From the NCBI RefSeq assembly GCF_009730915.1, contig NC_052479.1, positions 1,240,001 through 1,304,000 on the forward strand: a stretch of DNA of 64,000 nt, in the 5' to 3' direction. A program made the translations under genes and the position numbers. Of the stretch, positions 11,309 to 24,316 are shown in pieces (position 1 is the first letter of the stretch; every line of letters starts with the position of its first letter). This DNA is from Dioscorea cayenensis subsp. rotundata (Eukaryota; Streptophyta; Magnoliopsida; Dioscoreales; Dioscoreaceae). The notes under the pieces are model-generated. The model was not told the DNA's origin. It made no database searches and was given only the letters and a program-made list of their open reading frames with translations.

Positions 11309-13601
11309 TTAGGCTCCACGGCCCATGGCCTGCTCGGTCGGAGGCATCATAACGAGAATGGGCCGACCATTAAAACCGGGATGAGGCATCCTGCGGCGCA
11401 ACTCTCGCCCTTCCTGGCAGAGGGAACATGGATGACAAAGAAGGTGGGTTGCAAGATCACATGCCGATTCCAATTGTTCGCGTCTTACTTCATCCTGGAG
11501 CATGCCATGGCAGCATCCAAATGATCTTGAAAATGCTTCACAGCTCCCCTGCTCAGACATAATGATGGTTTGTAGAAATTCAGAATCTAGCATGTTTATT
11601 GTGAAATCTATGAAGGCAAATCATTAATGAGTATATTAACAAATAGATCGAAAGTGAAAACTTAATCAGACTACTCAGTACAGTAACATGAACATAATAT
11701 AAGAGATGATGAACAAATGATAGTTAATTGCCATTGAAGGACATGGACAAATAATAATAAATGGAGATAGATGCCACCAAACTATAGCAATAAAGTGAAG
11801 TTTGATGAGCAATAGAAAATATGGAATCCTATAAGGCGAATGATTTGATGATTCTAGCTCATTTAATCCATTGATGATTCGATTCTGTCATTTGAGACAC
11901 TCTAGGCATATTCAATTGAATATCTTCACAATTAAATCATGACCAACAAGTCTTTAATACCCACCACTACGACAAGATTAGAAAAAGATGATAGAAACAT
12001 GAACCTAATAAAATTAAATAATAGTTGAAAAGGGACTCATGGTACTGCCTGTGAAATGCATCAAAACTCCAAGGCGTAACAAGTTCCTAAACAAACTTCT
12101 CATATACAAGCTATAATTATAGGCAGATTTCTTCAAGGAACTATTTTGAAAACGATTCCTCCACTCAAGAATCAAGCAACTTCTAGAACTGTGCTGTCTC
12201 ATAAAATATAAAATCTTACACTCTTCCGAGCTTCACTCAGGTATCATATTCATAATCTCATTATGAAATTGTAAAAATAAAAGCATATAATTTCAATCTT
12301 CATAAAGAGCATGTCACAACAAAAAACTACAAGTGAATGCCATTTCTGATTAATGCATACCACACAGAAGCAGAATAGAAATGAGAGGGTAGAGGATCCA
12401 CATGAACATGAACCTAGAAAGAAGAGTGCTAGACAATGCACAAGAATGAAACAAAGTGACTCCATTCAATATGGCATTAACAAAATAAAAAGCATATTGA
12501 AATAAAAAAAACTATAAGGGCTTACTTCAAGATTGAATTTTCGGCGAAGAGCAGTACGCCTAGGATAAGAGAACCATGGGGCAAGGCAGTTCCAACCAAA
12601 GAACATATTCCCAAGCATGTACAGCCCAGTGTATGGCAGGCAGTTATTTGCAAAAGAGCCTGGGCCTCCTCCAAGTCTCTCTGCATTGCTGCCATACAGA
12701 ACACAAGGAGCAAAGCTTCCAAGAAGGCCTAATTATCACCATAGTAAATCAGTTGTTATCACCAAGCAATGCAAATCAAATATAGAAATTGCAAGACTTC
12801 TCAAAAGGATTCTTCACAATTAAACAAGGTCTAATTTTCTAGATCATGTCTGCAAACAAAACATTAGCAAATCAGCAACTATAACATGAGAAACCAGAAA
12901 ACAAAACAGCAAAAAATTCATGGTTCCAGCTGTACCAACGCCATATCTACCTTTCAATTATTCACATTTACAGCATTTTACCATCATCCCAAATTTTTTT
13001 TGTTAGTTCTTGATTTTATTTTTCAGGAACAAACATATTTTGAATCTCTCACAGACCAAAACAGAGCATTTTAATCTCTGATACTCTTCATTCACTTCAC
13101 CTTCAAATCTTAAATTGAAGACACTGTTAATTTACGACATAATTTCAGATCTAACTCAAAAAAATCAACTAAACTATTCACCAGAATGTAATCTCGTCAC
13201 AAAAATTCGAGATCCCGATTTTGCGACGGAACCAAATGAATTTTCAATCAATAATCTCAGGATCTAATTAAATGTATTCAAAGTGAGATCTAAAGTTAAA
13301 TAGATCCGCAAGGGAGGAGGATAGAAAACGTACAAACTTCCAGATCGCTGCTGCAAAACTCATCGTTACGGCCAAGGCAGGCGAAGAGGCTGGAGTCCCA
13401 CTGAGCACGGGCTGCAGGCTCGCCAATGACGCTCCCGTGAGACACCGGCAACCCATCGGCAGTCCATGGCGCCGGGTTCGCTTTCACAAGAGGAGCAGAG
13501 GCCGCAACTGGAGGAGTAGGTTTGGGAAGCTTCTCGTCGGCGACAGCAGGGGTTCCGGAGAGGAGAGGGCGAGCCTCTTCTTCATGGTTCGCCATTGCCA
13601 T
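11309..13601 (-). CDS. PLAC8 (DUF614) family protein
   Basis: Three exons on the minus strand: 13601-13334, 12728-12526 and 11548-11309, about 236 residues, with junctions T|GC (phase 1) and phase 0. The N-terminus is Pro/Ala-rich. The PLAC8 region starts at SSLFACLGRNDEFCSSDLEV and has the Cys-rich signature around CLLGSFAPCVLYGSN, a hydrophobic/aromatic stretch (LYMLGNMFFGWNCLAPWF), then CGCC-type and CxLC motifs (FGCCHGML, HPCSLCQEGRELRRRMPHPG). The tail ILVMMPPTEQAMGR is typical of the plant subgroup related to At5g41390/At1g63830 rather than short cell-number-regulator proteins. PLAC8 proteins are membrane-associated and linked to organ size or metal transport; the function of this subgroup is not established. 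A second ATG two codons downstream is an alternative start. Confidence 0.92.
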
Positions 13602-13994
13602 TGGATTTGGGGGCTGAGATCTCGGAGCTTGAGAGACTCGAAGAGAGAAAGGTGAGATTTTTATGGAGAGAAAGAGTGGAGTCTTCGCGGAGAAGGAAAC
13701 GCGTGAAGATGGAGCGAAAGAAGCGGGTCTTCGTAAACGCTTCGATGGGTTGGGCTTTTTCTCATGGGCCCCAAATCATATCAAAGCTAAGGAAAATTAC
13801 TTGCAGATCCCTGATAAGTTTCAAAAGTACCTTTATATCCTTATATATTTTATCTTTAAACTGTAATTTTATTATTATTATATTATATATATACCCTGTG
13901 TTTACAAAATTGCTATTTATTATTATTATTATTATTATTATTAATATTAATATTAATATTATTATTATTTTAATTTCTTTTTTTTTTAATTAGG

Positions 13995-14577
13995 CCGTCT
14001 CTAACCCAAAACTATATATTTGAAGTTTCAATATACAAAAATAGAGCTTTTAGAGTGAGTTTTTCTCCAACTAGCATCTTTATTTTTAACTGTAAAATAA
14101 AATATTTTAAAAATATTCTTTCCACTTCACAATTTATATATTTTTACCATCAACAAATTTAATCAATTTTATTTTTTTCCATTTTAATTCATTAGTTGTA
14201 TTTTGGGTGTAGTGGGTTTTTTTTAGTGCTATTGATAATAATTATATTAGGATTGTTTTCTATATTTTTATTTTATTGTTCATGTAATTTTTCTTAATTT
14301 TAATAAATTTATATTTTGTTATTATTTTCTTCAATTTTTTATTTATAATTATTAAAAAAATATAATTATTAATTATTAATTATTAATTTGATTAAAATAT
14401 AAAATTATAAATACAAATTTTACAACGAAAACAGAAAGAAAAAAAAACAAGTGTGCTACAATGACGTGCAATTATTTGCGCGTCACTGTAACTAATCCGT
14501 AATTTAGCACCGGGTTGGAGAGTTCCTTGCTAAAAATCTAGTGATTTGTTTTAACTCTAAAATTGTGTTAGAGAAGT
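13995..14577. mobile_element. MITE-like element with inverted ends
   Basis: The left end reads gtctctaacccaaaacta and later ttttctccaactagc. The right end, reverse complemented, reads acttctctaacacaatttta and later gaactctccaacccgg. Order and spacing agree, giving imperfect terminal inverted repeats on a roughly 580-bp non-coding AT-rich body. The flanks show only a vague match (tttaattag versus ctttaagag), so the target-site duplication is unproven. Confidence 0.45.
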
Positions 14578-14639
14578 CTTTAAGAGGCTTTGGTGGAAAA
14601 ATAAGAGTAAAAAATTAATTTTTTTAAATAATAATTAAC

Positions 14640-14775
14640 ACCAATAGCCTCTTAATCCATTAATATTATATCTTTTCCGTAAGAGAGGAATTTAGATCAA
14701 ACTTCAAAGCTCACATAAGTTAAAGTCTTATGTGTTTGTTTAGCTTATAATTATGCACTTCTTTGAATTCCCTTA
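14640..14775 (+). mobile_element. Degenerate SINE-like copy
   Basis: Shares an ordered set of motifs with 44543-44690: cctcttaatccatta (there ccgcttgacctattgg), agatcaaacttcaaagc (there agatcgaacttcaaagc), tatgtgtttgtttagctta and attatgcacttc. The middle motif looks like a decayed B box. Only the match between the two copies supports it. Confidence 0.45.
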
Positions 14776-15729
14776 AAAAGGATTACAGGTACTTGTGGTC
14801 TATTTTATCAAATAATAATAATAATTAACTTAATAATTAACTTGAAGTTTTTAAGAGGTTGGGCTCTTGCATAGGGCCAAATCACATGTTGTAGATTTCA
14901 AATAGGAATTTAAAATAGAGGAAGTTACTTGTAGATCCCTTTTAACTTTCCAAGCACCATTAGGTCGCTATATATATATATATAAATAGTAAACATTTTT
15001 ATTCCTAATATACCCATATATTCTTGGTTTTATAAAATTATTGTTTTTTTTTCTTTACTCTATTTCTTCCTTAGTCCCGAGCTCTCACCCACTAGAGTGA
15101 AGAGAGTGAAAAAATAATTTTTTAAAAGAATTATTTAAATTAACAAATACAAAATATTGAAAATAAAAGATTTAAAATATGATATCAGTGTTTTAAAAAA
15201 GTTTGAGGGATGGGTAAATTAAAAATTAAGATAGATCTAAAAAATTTTATAAGAAAAAAATTAATTATATTTTAGTTGCATATAATTATAAAAAATAAAA
15301 AATTATTTATGTCACCACCGCAGTAACATTTGACTCCTAAGAGGTTGACAGTTTAATTTTTTTCCATTATATGATTATTGAAATAAAATAATAAAATAAA
15401 ATATATGTGGAGTAACTTACCCCGTTATCAATATATATATATTTTATCTTTTCTAGATTATTCATATTTAAAAACATAAAAAATGAACTAAATTTTTTTT
15501 ATACTTTTATAATTGTTTTTTTTTTTTGAATTATTGTTCAACTATAATGACATAAAAGCAAATAAAATAAACTCCTCAGACTTTATATCTCATTTTGTTT
15601 TTTTTAAAAAAATCAAAACTTATTTTTATTTTTAAAAAAAAACAGGGGAAAACACAGGTTGTTTTATTAAATAATTTTATTTCAAGAATTTAATTTATTA
15701 TTATTATTTTTTAATATTTATTATTAACA

Positions 15730-15911
15730 TTTTTTTTTGTTTTAGAAAGACGATTAACGCCGGAACCCAGGGACGAACACGTGGGGAGCCGCGCTCACCA
15801 CCGAACCGTGCCCTCACTTTCATTTTACGTGAGATGGAGATTGAATTCGGAGAGCCACACTTGACATTCGAGACGAACACCCTACGTAAAAGACCCGACG
15901 TCAGTCGTTGG
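15730..15911 (-). mobile_element. tRNA-derived SINE, second copy of the 10264 family
   Basis: Bounded by a perfect 13-bp duplication, tttattattaaca, at 15717-15729 and 15912-15924. On the minus strand it begins caacgac...gggtct, has a B-box-like gaattcaatctcc, then gagggcac, gagcgcggctc and cgtccctgg in the same order as the 10264-10492 copy, and ends in an A-rich tail. It ends about 87 bp upstream of the taxilin start codon, so it lies in the taxilin promoter or leader. Confidence 0.8.
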
Positions 15912-16010
15912 TTTATTATTAACAATTGAATAAATCCCATTTCACTGATAAGACCCAATTCGGATCTTTTCCGTTCTTCGTCGATCTCCCAACCATCTCT
16001 CCCTCTCGAG

Positions 16011-18885
16011 ATGGAGGCCTCGCCGACGAGCCGGCTGCCGGCGGCGAACTCCTTGCCGGACGGCTTCGTTGAGAGCCCCGGCGAGGCAGCGTTGATGCCT
16101 CTTACGCCCTCTGAATCGGACTACAAGGCTCCGTTGCTCGATGTCGACGAACCCGTCCCTCCCGTCATCTCTGAAGGAGCCCCATCCCCTGATGCCGCAT
16201 CAGAGACTGCAGAGAAGCTGGGAACTCTTTGTGATTTGGCGGAGTCTGGCATTGCTCCTCAAGAAGCCTCCGTAGAGAGCCGAGTAGACCACCTCTCTCG
16301 GAACCCTGGTATGGATTTTGCTTTTCGTTTTTGGGTATTTGGTCTATGTTTTCAATTTTTTCATATTGATTGATGATTGGAGTCCTGATTTTAATCCATT
16401 TTAGTGAATAGGAGCGGAAATTTAAGAGAAAAATCTAGGCATTCTTGTAATTCGATCATATTGGGTGGAAGATATTTGATTTTATGAAGATATTTGTGCC
16501 AGGAATCTATTCTTTTCTTGTTTATATTAGGGTTTGTGGTAGAGAAATGAAGGTGGGATGAAAGCTTGGTAGTTCTATGTAGTTAAGTGGAAGCCTTTTC
16601 CTCAGGGTACGGTATAAACTTTAGATGAAGGCATTGCTGGATGGAGTGTGCTGCACCTTCTTGTTTTCTTCCCATTTTGAACCACTATGTACAAATCTTG
16701 ATCTATGCCCGACTTACGGTTTTTAAGTGTTAACTGGCGAGTGCTTTCATTATTGTGATTCTTAGAAGTTGATGACCTTGTTTGTGATTGTAAAATATAC
16801 AAGAGGAAGGCATAATTTTCCTTTATAAGATTGATACATTGCATGAGAAATTTATGATAGTTGTTTTACATCAATGGCATTTTGAATGGTGGAAGTCTTC
16901 AAATTTGCATCAAGCATCACTGTTTATTTATGATTATAGTTTTATGTGTCTACGCAGACATCCTTGTGTAGTTGTATGTGTTTTTCAACTCTCTTTAGTC
17001 TTTTGATATGCAGTACTTTTCGAACAGTATTATTTGCAAGTTTTAGGAAGAATATTTTATTAGCTCTAGGCGCTGAACTTTTTGAATCCTCTTCTTAATA
17101 ATATTTTTCTCACATGAGTTTTACAGAAACAGAAGGCTGCTCAGAGTTGCTTAGCACTAATCCAGTGGAAGGATCAAAAACTCAAAAGCCAGTCAGTAAA
17201 ATTTATGATTATAAATTTTAACTTATATTTGTATTATGTCTGAGAAAAAAGGAAGACACACTAGTGGATTGGCAACTACTGACTTTTCTTCATCAAACTG
17301 ATACTTTTTGACTAGTCGAGATAGATAAGAACATGTTTTTTAGGTCATCATTCACAACACAAAATTGAATTGTTCATTCTAGTGAGTACTTTCAAACTAA
17401 GTCTAATGTTATAAACATTACAGCCAACGTTCAAACTGCAAAGCTAATGCAGTTCCCTGTTGATAACCGTATATTTGGAAGGCTATATTTTGCTTCTTGT
17501 GATTTTGTTCAATGAGTTTTAAGATATAAGATTGTTCTGAATATTGGACATATCAATGCTCTAAAATTGTTCTCAGTCTAGAGAGGTTGTGTATGTGATG
17601 GTGCACTAGAAAATTCCTTTATCTGAATCATTGTGGTTAACCTATCCTACTTTATTATCTTCAAGCATTTGTATTTTCTGCCTTTTCTTTGTTAAAGGTG
17701 ATCTGGTTGTTGATTATTGATGAGACATTTTTTTTTCGTATTCCTCAAAATTTTAGGAAAGTTCTGAAGTGAAACGAAAAGTTGTAAAGCGCAACACAAA
17801 GTCAGAGAAAGAGTTGTTAGAATTAACATTCAAGTATCAGAAGGTTATAGTGGAAAGAGATGCAGGTAAGTGAAATTGGTTATATTCCAAAGCTTTACAT
17901 TATTAAAAAGTAACCAACAAGGATGTGTGATTGCATAAGGGGTGATGCTCCACGACACTAGGTTCGATCAGGCTTTTTGTGCCTTCCTGACTGTACTTGA
18001 TTATGTTCTCTTATTTGCGCAGTTAGTAATCTTCATGGAAGAGATACATTCTTTAATAATAGATGTTTTGTCCAGTTTCACTTTGTTTCTATGTTTATGT
18101 ATTTTCTTTTGCTTAATTTTCATTCTTCTCGTGAAGCTATTACGGTTAAAGAGAAGCTTGAATCTCTTTGTAGGGAACTGCAACGTCAGAATAAGCTGCT
18201 CATGGTACTTTCTCCAAATTCAAGATGTTGTGGTGTTTTTATACTGTTTACACCTGTAAAAAAATTCACCGACCACCAGCATAAATTTTCACAATTGTTT
18301 TTGTTGAGCATTCAAGTATTTTGCTTCTTTCAGAGCTAATGAATATGTTTTGCCTGTTTGCCAAATATTTTACTTCTTGCAGTAAAAATGGAGGAAATGT
18401 TTGCTTACCATCATCCTAGGTTAATATAATTTATTTTTTAATCCATTAGATATTATTGTAAAAAATGTAAATGCATGGATTTTTTTTCCTTTATAATGCA
18501 GGCATTTGTCGTAGATAGGAGCACTGAATAATTGGTCAAAACCTTATTAAACCTTGTTCTTTTTTTTTTATATATGTAAAAAAAAATTTAACGTAAAATG
18601 TATATTCTATATATTCCCAGGTGTATACTCTTTATGCTGAGCAGTTTCTCTGAATCAAGTAAATGCACTGTTAATTTATAAGGCATGGCCAATACTTATG
18701 TCCCTATTTATGAGCATATTTCTGGCATTTTGGAATATTTTCTTTTGGATTATTAAGTCTTTTAAATTTGATGGAATAAAATAGAAGTTAAGTTTTTAAT
18801 TTTGTATTACTACTTATATTGATGAGAAGAACCTCGTATTGCGGATGTGATTCCTTCATCATTTTCACATATTTATAATACTCTC

Positions 18886-18920
<35 letters not shown>

Positions 18921-21900
18921 GAAGGTGTTAAATGTTTCTACTTTATGTATGTCTTGCCAGAGTGAATGCCAAAGGGTTGCAGCGGAGGGTCAAAATTTTA
19001 GACAGGACATATCTACAAAATTTAGTGATGCAATCAAGGTCTTCATTTTATTTTTGAGTAATATGATAAATGCTTATTTTTCCTTCCATTTCCTGTTCAA
19101 AATATCAAATACTACACAATCAGCTCTTCACTATGCAATTATGCTGAATTTTGTCCTTGGACATGCTATAGTTAGGGCATCTAGCTGTTGTTTAGTTAGG
19201 GAATAAATCTTGATTTATCCTGGAATAAGAAACAAACAGATTAAACTGGACTTAGGCTAGAATTGGAATAAGTCTTTTTACACAACATTATTGTTTTGAC
19301 TATTATGGCCATTAATTAATATTAACTAAACCATTAATCATTAATTAGACTAGTACAACTTGAATTAAAAAAAAATAAAGAAAACTTGTTTTAATTCATG
19401 TAACTGAATTGAACCCCATGGATAAATTAGGATAAAGGTTTTCTTCAAATGCAAATTCAAATTCCAAACTCTTAATTCCAATCACAACCAAACTCCATAT
19501 TAGCACTGAAAGCAAACTCTGCTCCATCAAAATATCAAATGTCATGCTTAATGTAATTTGTATATTGATTTGGATTTGTCATGTAGAGAGGCCACCTTCA
19601 TTTATTTTTCGAATTGTATGCTGCCATCATTGTAAATGGATAGAAAGCTACTTTTCCTGATGGTCTTCTTTGTAGAAAATAAAAAGGAGAAAGAAAATGA
19701 ATTCAATTCACTTGTTATTATGATAACTGATGTGATGCAAAATATGACACTTAGCGAAAGTGAGAACTTGATCTTACACTTTTCTACTACTTCTAGCCTT
19801 TCTGTGATAGATTTTAAAGAAGAAATGTAATGCTAGTAAAACAGTTTGCCTCTAGGCTTACTCTTGTTGTAAATTATGCTGGTGTATTCTCAGCAAAAGT
19901 GCTGGCATGTTGCAAAGATTACTGATTATATCTTTCTATCCATTAACATTTATTTATTTATGAATGCTTGAATAGTGTAATAATGCTATATTTTGTATAG
20001 ATTCTTGTTGGTAGGGTTTATTCATGAAGTATGCTACCTCTAGGTCGCAGACGTGAATATGAAGATCAAGGTCAATTGTTTGGTGGCTATTAGATTTTCT
20101 TCTACATCAATTAATTGGTGATTGCTTTTGTAGATTAGGATAAATTATCTTTTCATATGGTTGGTGCCCATTTTCAGAAGGTCTCCTATTGGATATTCTT
20201 CGCATTTTTTTCATCCACATGTCTGCTATATTTGGGATGTTTTTCATACTCATTTTCCAATTACTTTCGTATGTGTTGTTCTAGGATGTGAGCAACAAGC
20301 TTGAACAGCAGAAGGATGAATGCCTTTCTCAATTCAAGGAGAATGAGATGTAAGGCTCTTTAAATGAAAATATAAAATTGCTGATCTTTTTTTATTTTGA
20401 CATCTCCGTCAAGGATATCTTTTCTTGTTTGGCTTCAGTGTTAAGTTCTCTGTCTTTTTTGTCTAGTAAAGGCCCTTATTTGCTCGTATCATGATCTTGT
20501 GTCACAACTACAATATTTTTTTGAGGAAAATTTATATAGACTTGTGCTACTAATTAGCAGTGTATGAATAACTTTCATTATTTAATGGTGAGAACAATAC
20601 ATCTTCACTTCTTCTGGCTCACCTTTCTTCTTGTTTCTGTTCTGCTCATTTAACATGTAGTAATAAGCATTAAAGTGAATACTATCAATAATATGGAAGG
20701 GGAATTCCATCTATAATTTTTATACATGATGGTTTGTTTCTTCAAGGTGGAATTAGAGTTTTACAAATCATTCATTCTCTTGCATAATTGATGAACCCTT
20801 TGGCTTCTTGTGTTTTGTCTTGTTCACATACTTTAGCAATGGCCAAAGGGCTTTATATATTGTCCTGTGCTCTACAATGCCACCATTCCAACAATATTCC
20901 CTCAATTTTTTTTTTCTATTTGTGGAGTGTAATGTATTATGATACTTTATTCCTTTAGGAGAATTTTTCACTTTGCTAATATGTGACCTGCATGGGCCCA
21001 GCTAGGAGTATTTCTGATTTTAATCGTGGCGCTTTTTAAAGCGGTCTTTCGTTTTTTCATTTTGTGGATTGGCAACTGCAGCAAGGACCTTGCGATGGGA
21101 GTAATTATCAATGTTAGGGTGTATCTCACTCGAGTACCAATGCGAGCCTGCTTTCTCATTCTGATTTCTGATCTATTTAGTTTTATGCCATTATTCTCCA
21201 AATTTAAGCATGCGGAATTGCTTGTGCTTCTGAATTCAACCATAATCTTGTATTAGGGTTTTGATGCTTCCTTCTTCAATGCAGAATGTGTTCCCTGAGA
21301 CTAGTGTTTTCTTAAAGCTCAGGAATGCATACTGTCGTCCTACTCAGTACAAAATTAATTTATCTTTTCCATTGAAATGTATATCAGCAATGGCACTCAA
21401 TATTTCATACTTATATCACTTGACGCTTATTAGTCAAAGTTACTTGTAGGCTGAGGAGCAAGCTGAAACATCTTGCTGATCAATATGCTATTACGGAACA
21501 ACAATTTGAGCAAAAGGTTTAGTTTATTAACATGCTCAGCTAATATTATCTTCTCCAGTGATATATGTTTCGAGATGAGTTCTTATCTTTCTTAGATGTA
21601 TCTATGTGGAATCTGGACCACTTTATTATTTTATTGCTAATATCTTTTCTTTATTTTAATGAAATTTTACTTGCAGTTAAAACAGAAAATGCTGGAACTT
21701 CAACTTGCTGATCTAAAGCTTCAACAACACCAAGAGAGAGCATCTCATGAGCAAACTCAGATGCAATTATATGTTGAACAAGTTTCACAACTATTGGCCA
21801 CTGAGAAAACTTTGCGATCACAACTAGCAGCTGATGGGGAAAAATTTCAGCAATTCCAAGTATGTTGATTCAGTTTGTATTTCTTTCAAGCATGGCGGAT

Positions 21901-23742
21901 TAGCTAAAGTTGTTTATTGATTATGTTCTTAGAATTGTATTAACTTGATGAATACTATTGCCAACAAATAAAGGATATGCTTATCACTTACCGTTGTTAG
22001 GGCAAGCGTTGTAAAAGGCACAGCTGAAGCTGAACTTCAACCACAAAATGATGGGTTTTCTTTAGAGTGACATGTTTTACAAATGTATTAATTCCCCTTG
22101 ATAAATCAAGACTTGTTTTCTCTGTGACTTTTGAGTTCAAATTTAAAAAATAACAAGGTCCCCTTAATATCATTCTTCCCTGATATCAGTTAACACTCAT
22201 GTTTTTTAACTGTGATAAGTGAGTACTGTTATTAAAGCAATTGTAACATGCAAGCCTCACCAAATACATCCAACATCTAATTTTAAATTTTCCTTGGTCA
22301 TTAACTTATCATCTTGTACGAGTATTTTGAACAAGTCAGTGGTTCTACAGAAGTGAACTACTCAGGCAATTTGTATGAAAACCCCACCCTGGCATTTCTA
22401 GATGAAGAGTCAAGTAATGTTAGCCATCACATTTATATCTTCTTGTGATTCCATCTGTAGCCCTTCTACATACAATATAGTTTGGCTTTTTATGCCTAAA
22501 ATGACTTTTTATCTCAAGCAGATTTACTAATGGAAATTGTCTATTCAGGATGCATTATTAAAAAGCAATGAAGTCTTTGAAACATTTAAGCAGGAGATGG
22601 AAAAGGTATGCATTTATTTGGATAAGGCAATACATGTTAATGGATTTACTCTTATTTGCTTTTAAGATGAATAAAAGCTGAAATCGAAGGATGTTTGCTT
22701 TACTCGAATAATCTTCAGATGGGCAAGTTAATAAAGGAACTCAAGAAAGAGAATCAATTTTTGAAGAGCAAATGTGAGAGGTCGGATGTTGCCATTGTAA
22801 AGCTTATAGAAGAGGTACGCTGTGTTATCTTTGAAATGATGAAGTTATTTTAGAACCCGAGTCCTGGACTGTTATTCTGTGAAAATCTTCTGGTCTTCTT
22901 CACTAAAAATCAATGGTAATCAACCTCAAAAATTGAATATACTGTTTGATACAGCTTGATACTCGATAGGCTTATAATCTTGGAACATGTTTACTTTGGG
23001 GAGTGTTTGTAATTTTCATAAGACGATTATGCATATTACAAGGACGACAACAACAACAAGAAGATGCTACTCCCAACCATTTGGTGTCGGCTATCGATTA
23101 TGCATATTGGATATAAGATTGTTAGTGCCAAATGGACAGCGCATCGGAATCAATGTTGTCATGGGTGTGCACATTGAGTGAACTAGTAGAATTCATGCCA
23201 TCAAGTAGAAAAATGTATGCAACCCATTAATATGTGATATCAGTTGAAACAATAGTTCAACCTCCTTAATTCATGATTAGGAAAACAAAAATCTAACTTT
23301 TTTGCCTCCATATTGGAACTACTTCTCTCTTTCAACTTTTGAAAGGAGAGCATTTGCTTTGCTGTTTAAGTCCACCTTCAATTTAATTAGCCATTGGTTG
23401 TTTGCATGATTTACAAGAACTTGGCACTGTACTTGTGCTAATAAGAATGTGCATATGCTGCCATTGATAGACATAGAATTACTTGATTCTTTGATTTGTA
23501 ACTTATGAAACCTTTTCAGCGGAATAATATCATATTAATACTCCTTTTTTTGTTCAAAGCGCGAGCTTATGAAGATGCAGATTGAGAAAGTTAAAAACCA
23601 GAAGGATAAGCTCGAATCCTTGTGCCGAACACTACAAGAAGAAAGGAGAAATCGTTCTTCCATCATTTTTAACAGCCTTACAAGTATTGCACAGAGCGAA
23701 GTTTCTTCTGTTGCTGAGAGCTCTGAGAAATCCGAGAGTTGA
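16011..23742 (+). CDS. Taxilin family coiled-coil protein
   Basis: Eleven exons: 16011-16308, 17127-17191, 17757-17865, 18137-18204, 18961-19038, 20285-20349, 21450-21516, 21677-21859, 22549-22605, 22719-22814 and 23560-23742, about 422 residues with every phase consistent. The first exon is GC-rich and encodes an acidic, Pro/Ser-rich, probably disordered N-terminus. From about residue 140 the protein is a continuous coiled coil. Taxilin signatures are KEKLESLCRELQRQNKLL, STKFSDAIKDVSNKLEQQ and, near the end, KDKLESLCRTLQEERR. Taxilins bind syntaxins in animals and are thought to act in membrane traffic; the Arabidopsis relative is At5g50840 (alpha-taxilin-like). Exon 2 uses the donor CCA|GTCAGT. 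The stop lies 575 bp before the next gene's start on the same strand. Confidence 0.93.
19190..19515. mobile_element. Possible MITE in taxilin intron 5
   Basis: The left end has gtttagttagggaataaa and gatttatcctggaata. The right end, reverse complemented, has gtttggttgtgattggaat and tatcctaatttatcc. The inverted similarity is weak and no target duplication was found. Confidence 0.25.
23024..23108 (-). mobile_element. 57-bp retroposon 3' tail with perfect 14-bp target-site duplication
   Basis: cgattatgcatatt occurs at 23024-23037 and again at 23095-23108. Between them is a 57-bp insert which on the minus strand reads tagccgacacc...gtagc and ends in ttgttgttgttgt. The GCCGAC...(TTG)n end resembles the 3' end shared by plant RTE-type LINEs and Au-like SINEs, so this looks like a heavily 5'-truncated insertion. 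It lies in taxilin intron 10. Confidence 0.75.
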
Positions 23743-24316
23743 TATATCGAAGCGAGTTTTTGTTTGTAGTAGTTCGTCGATCTTCCCGGACATATAGCTA
23801 TTTTACATTATTCATACTGAGTTCAATTGCAGGCAAATTCTTTTTATACTATTTGTTAGAAAGAAAAACATTTGCTCAATATGTAACTAATTTTGACTTG
23901 GAGAAGTGATAGGTAGATTTTAGTAATTTTGTGGCAGTGAAGTTGCAAAGACTATTAATAAAGTGTTCTTTTACTTCTTTATTATATCCTTTAAAAGTAA
24001 TTTAATTTTTTTTTTAAAAAAAACATAATTTTTCTTGTGTAGCTTTTCCAAGTTATATTAAAATAATAAATAGTAATTTAGGACTTTAATTTTAAAAAAA
24101 TTATTTAATTTACTGCTGTGCAAAAATTGGCGAGGGATTAATTATAAATAATTTGTTGGTTTATATAAACAAATATATTATGACAGTAATATTTTACGAA
24201 ATCACAGGGGTATGAACGAAAAAAAACTCTTTTTTTCTTATCTGAAAAAGAAAAATTGAGTACTTTTTTCTCATCGATCTCTGTTGGCGAGAGAGCGGAG
24301 CTCGGAGGAGAAGGCA

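Larger units (their letters stand above)
13620..15960. other. AT-rich divergent intergenic region
   Basis: Between PLAC8 (-) and taxilin (+). It holds a (TTA)n tract at about 13916-13970, a MITE-like element, a degenerate SINE-like copy and the SINE at 15730-15911. No coding exon is seen in the remainder. Confidence 0.6.
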
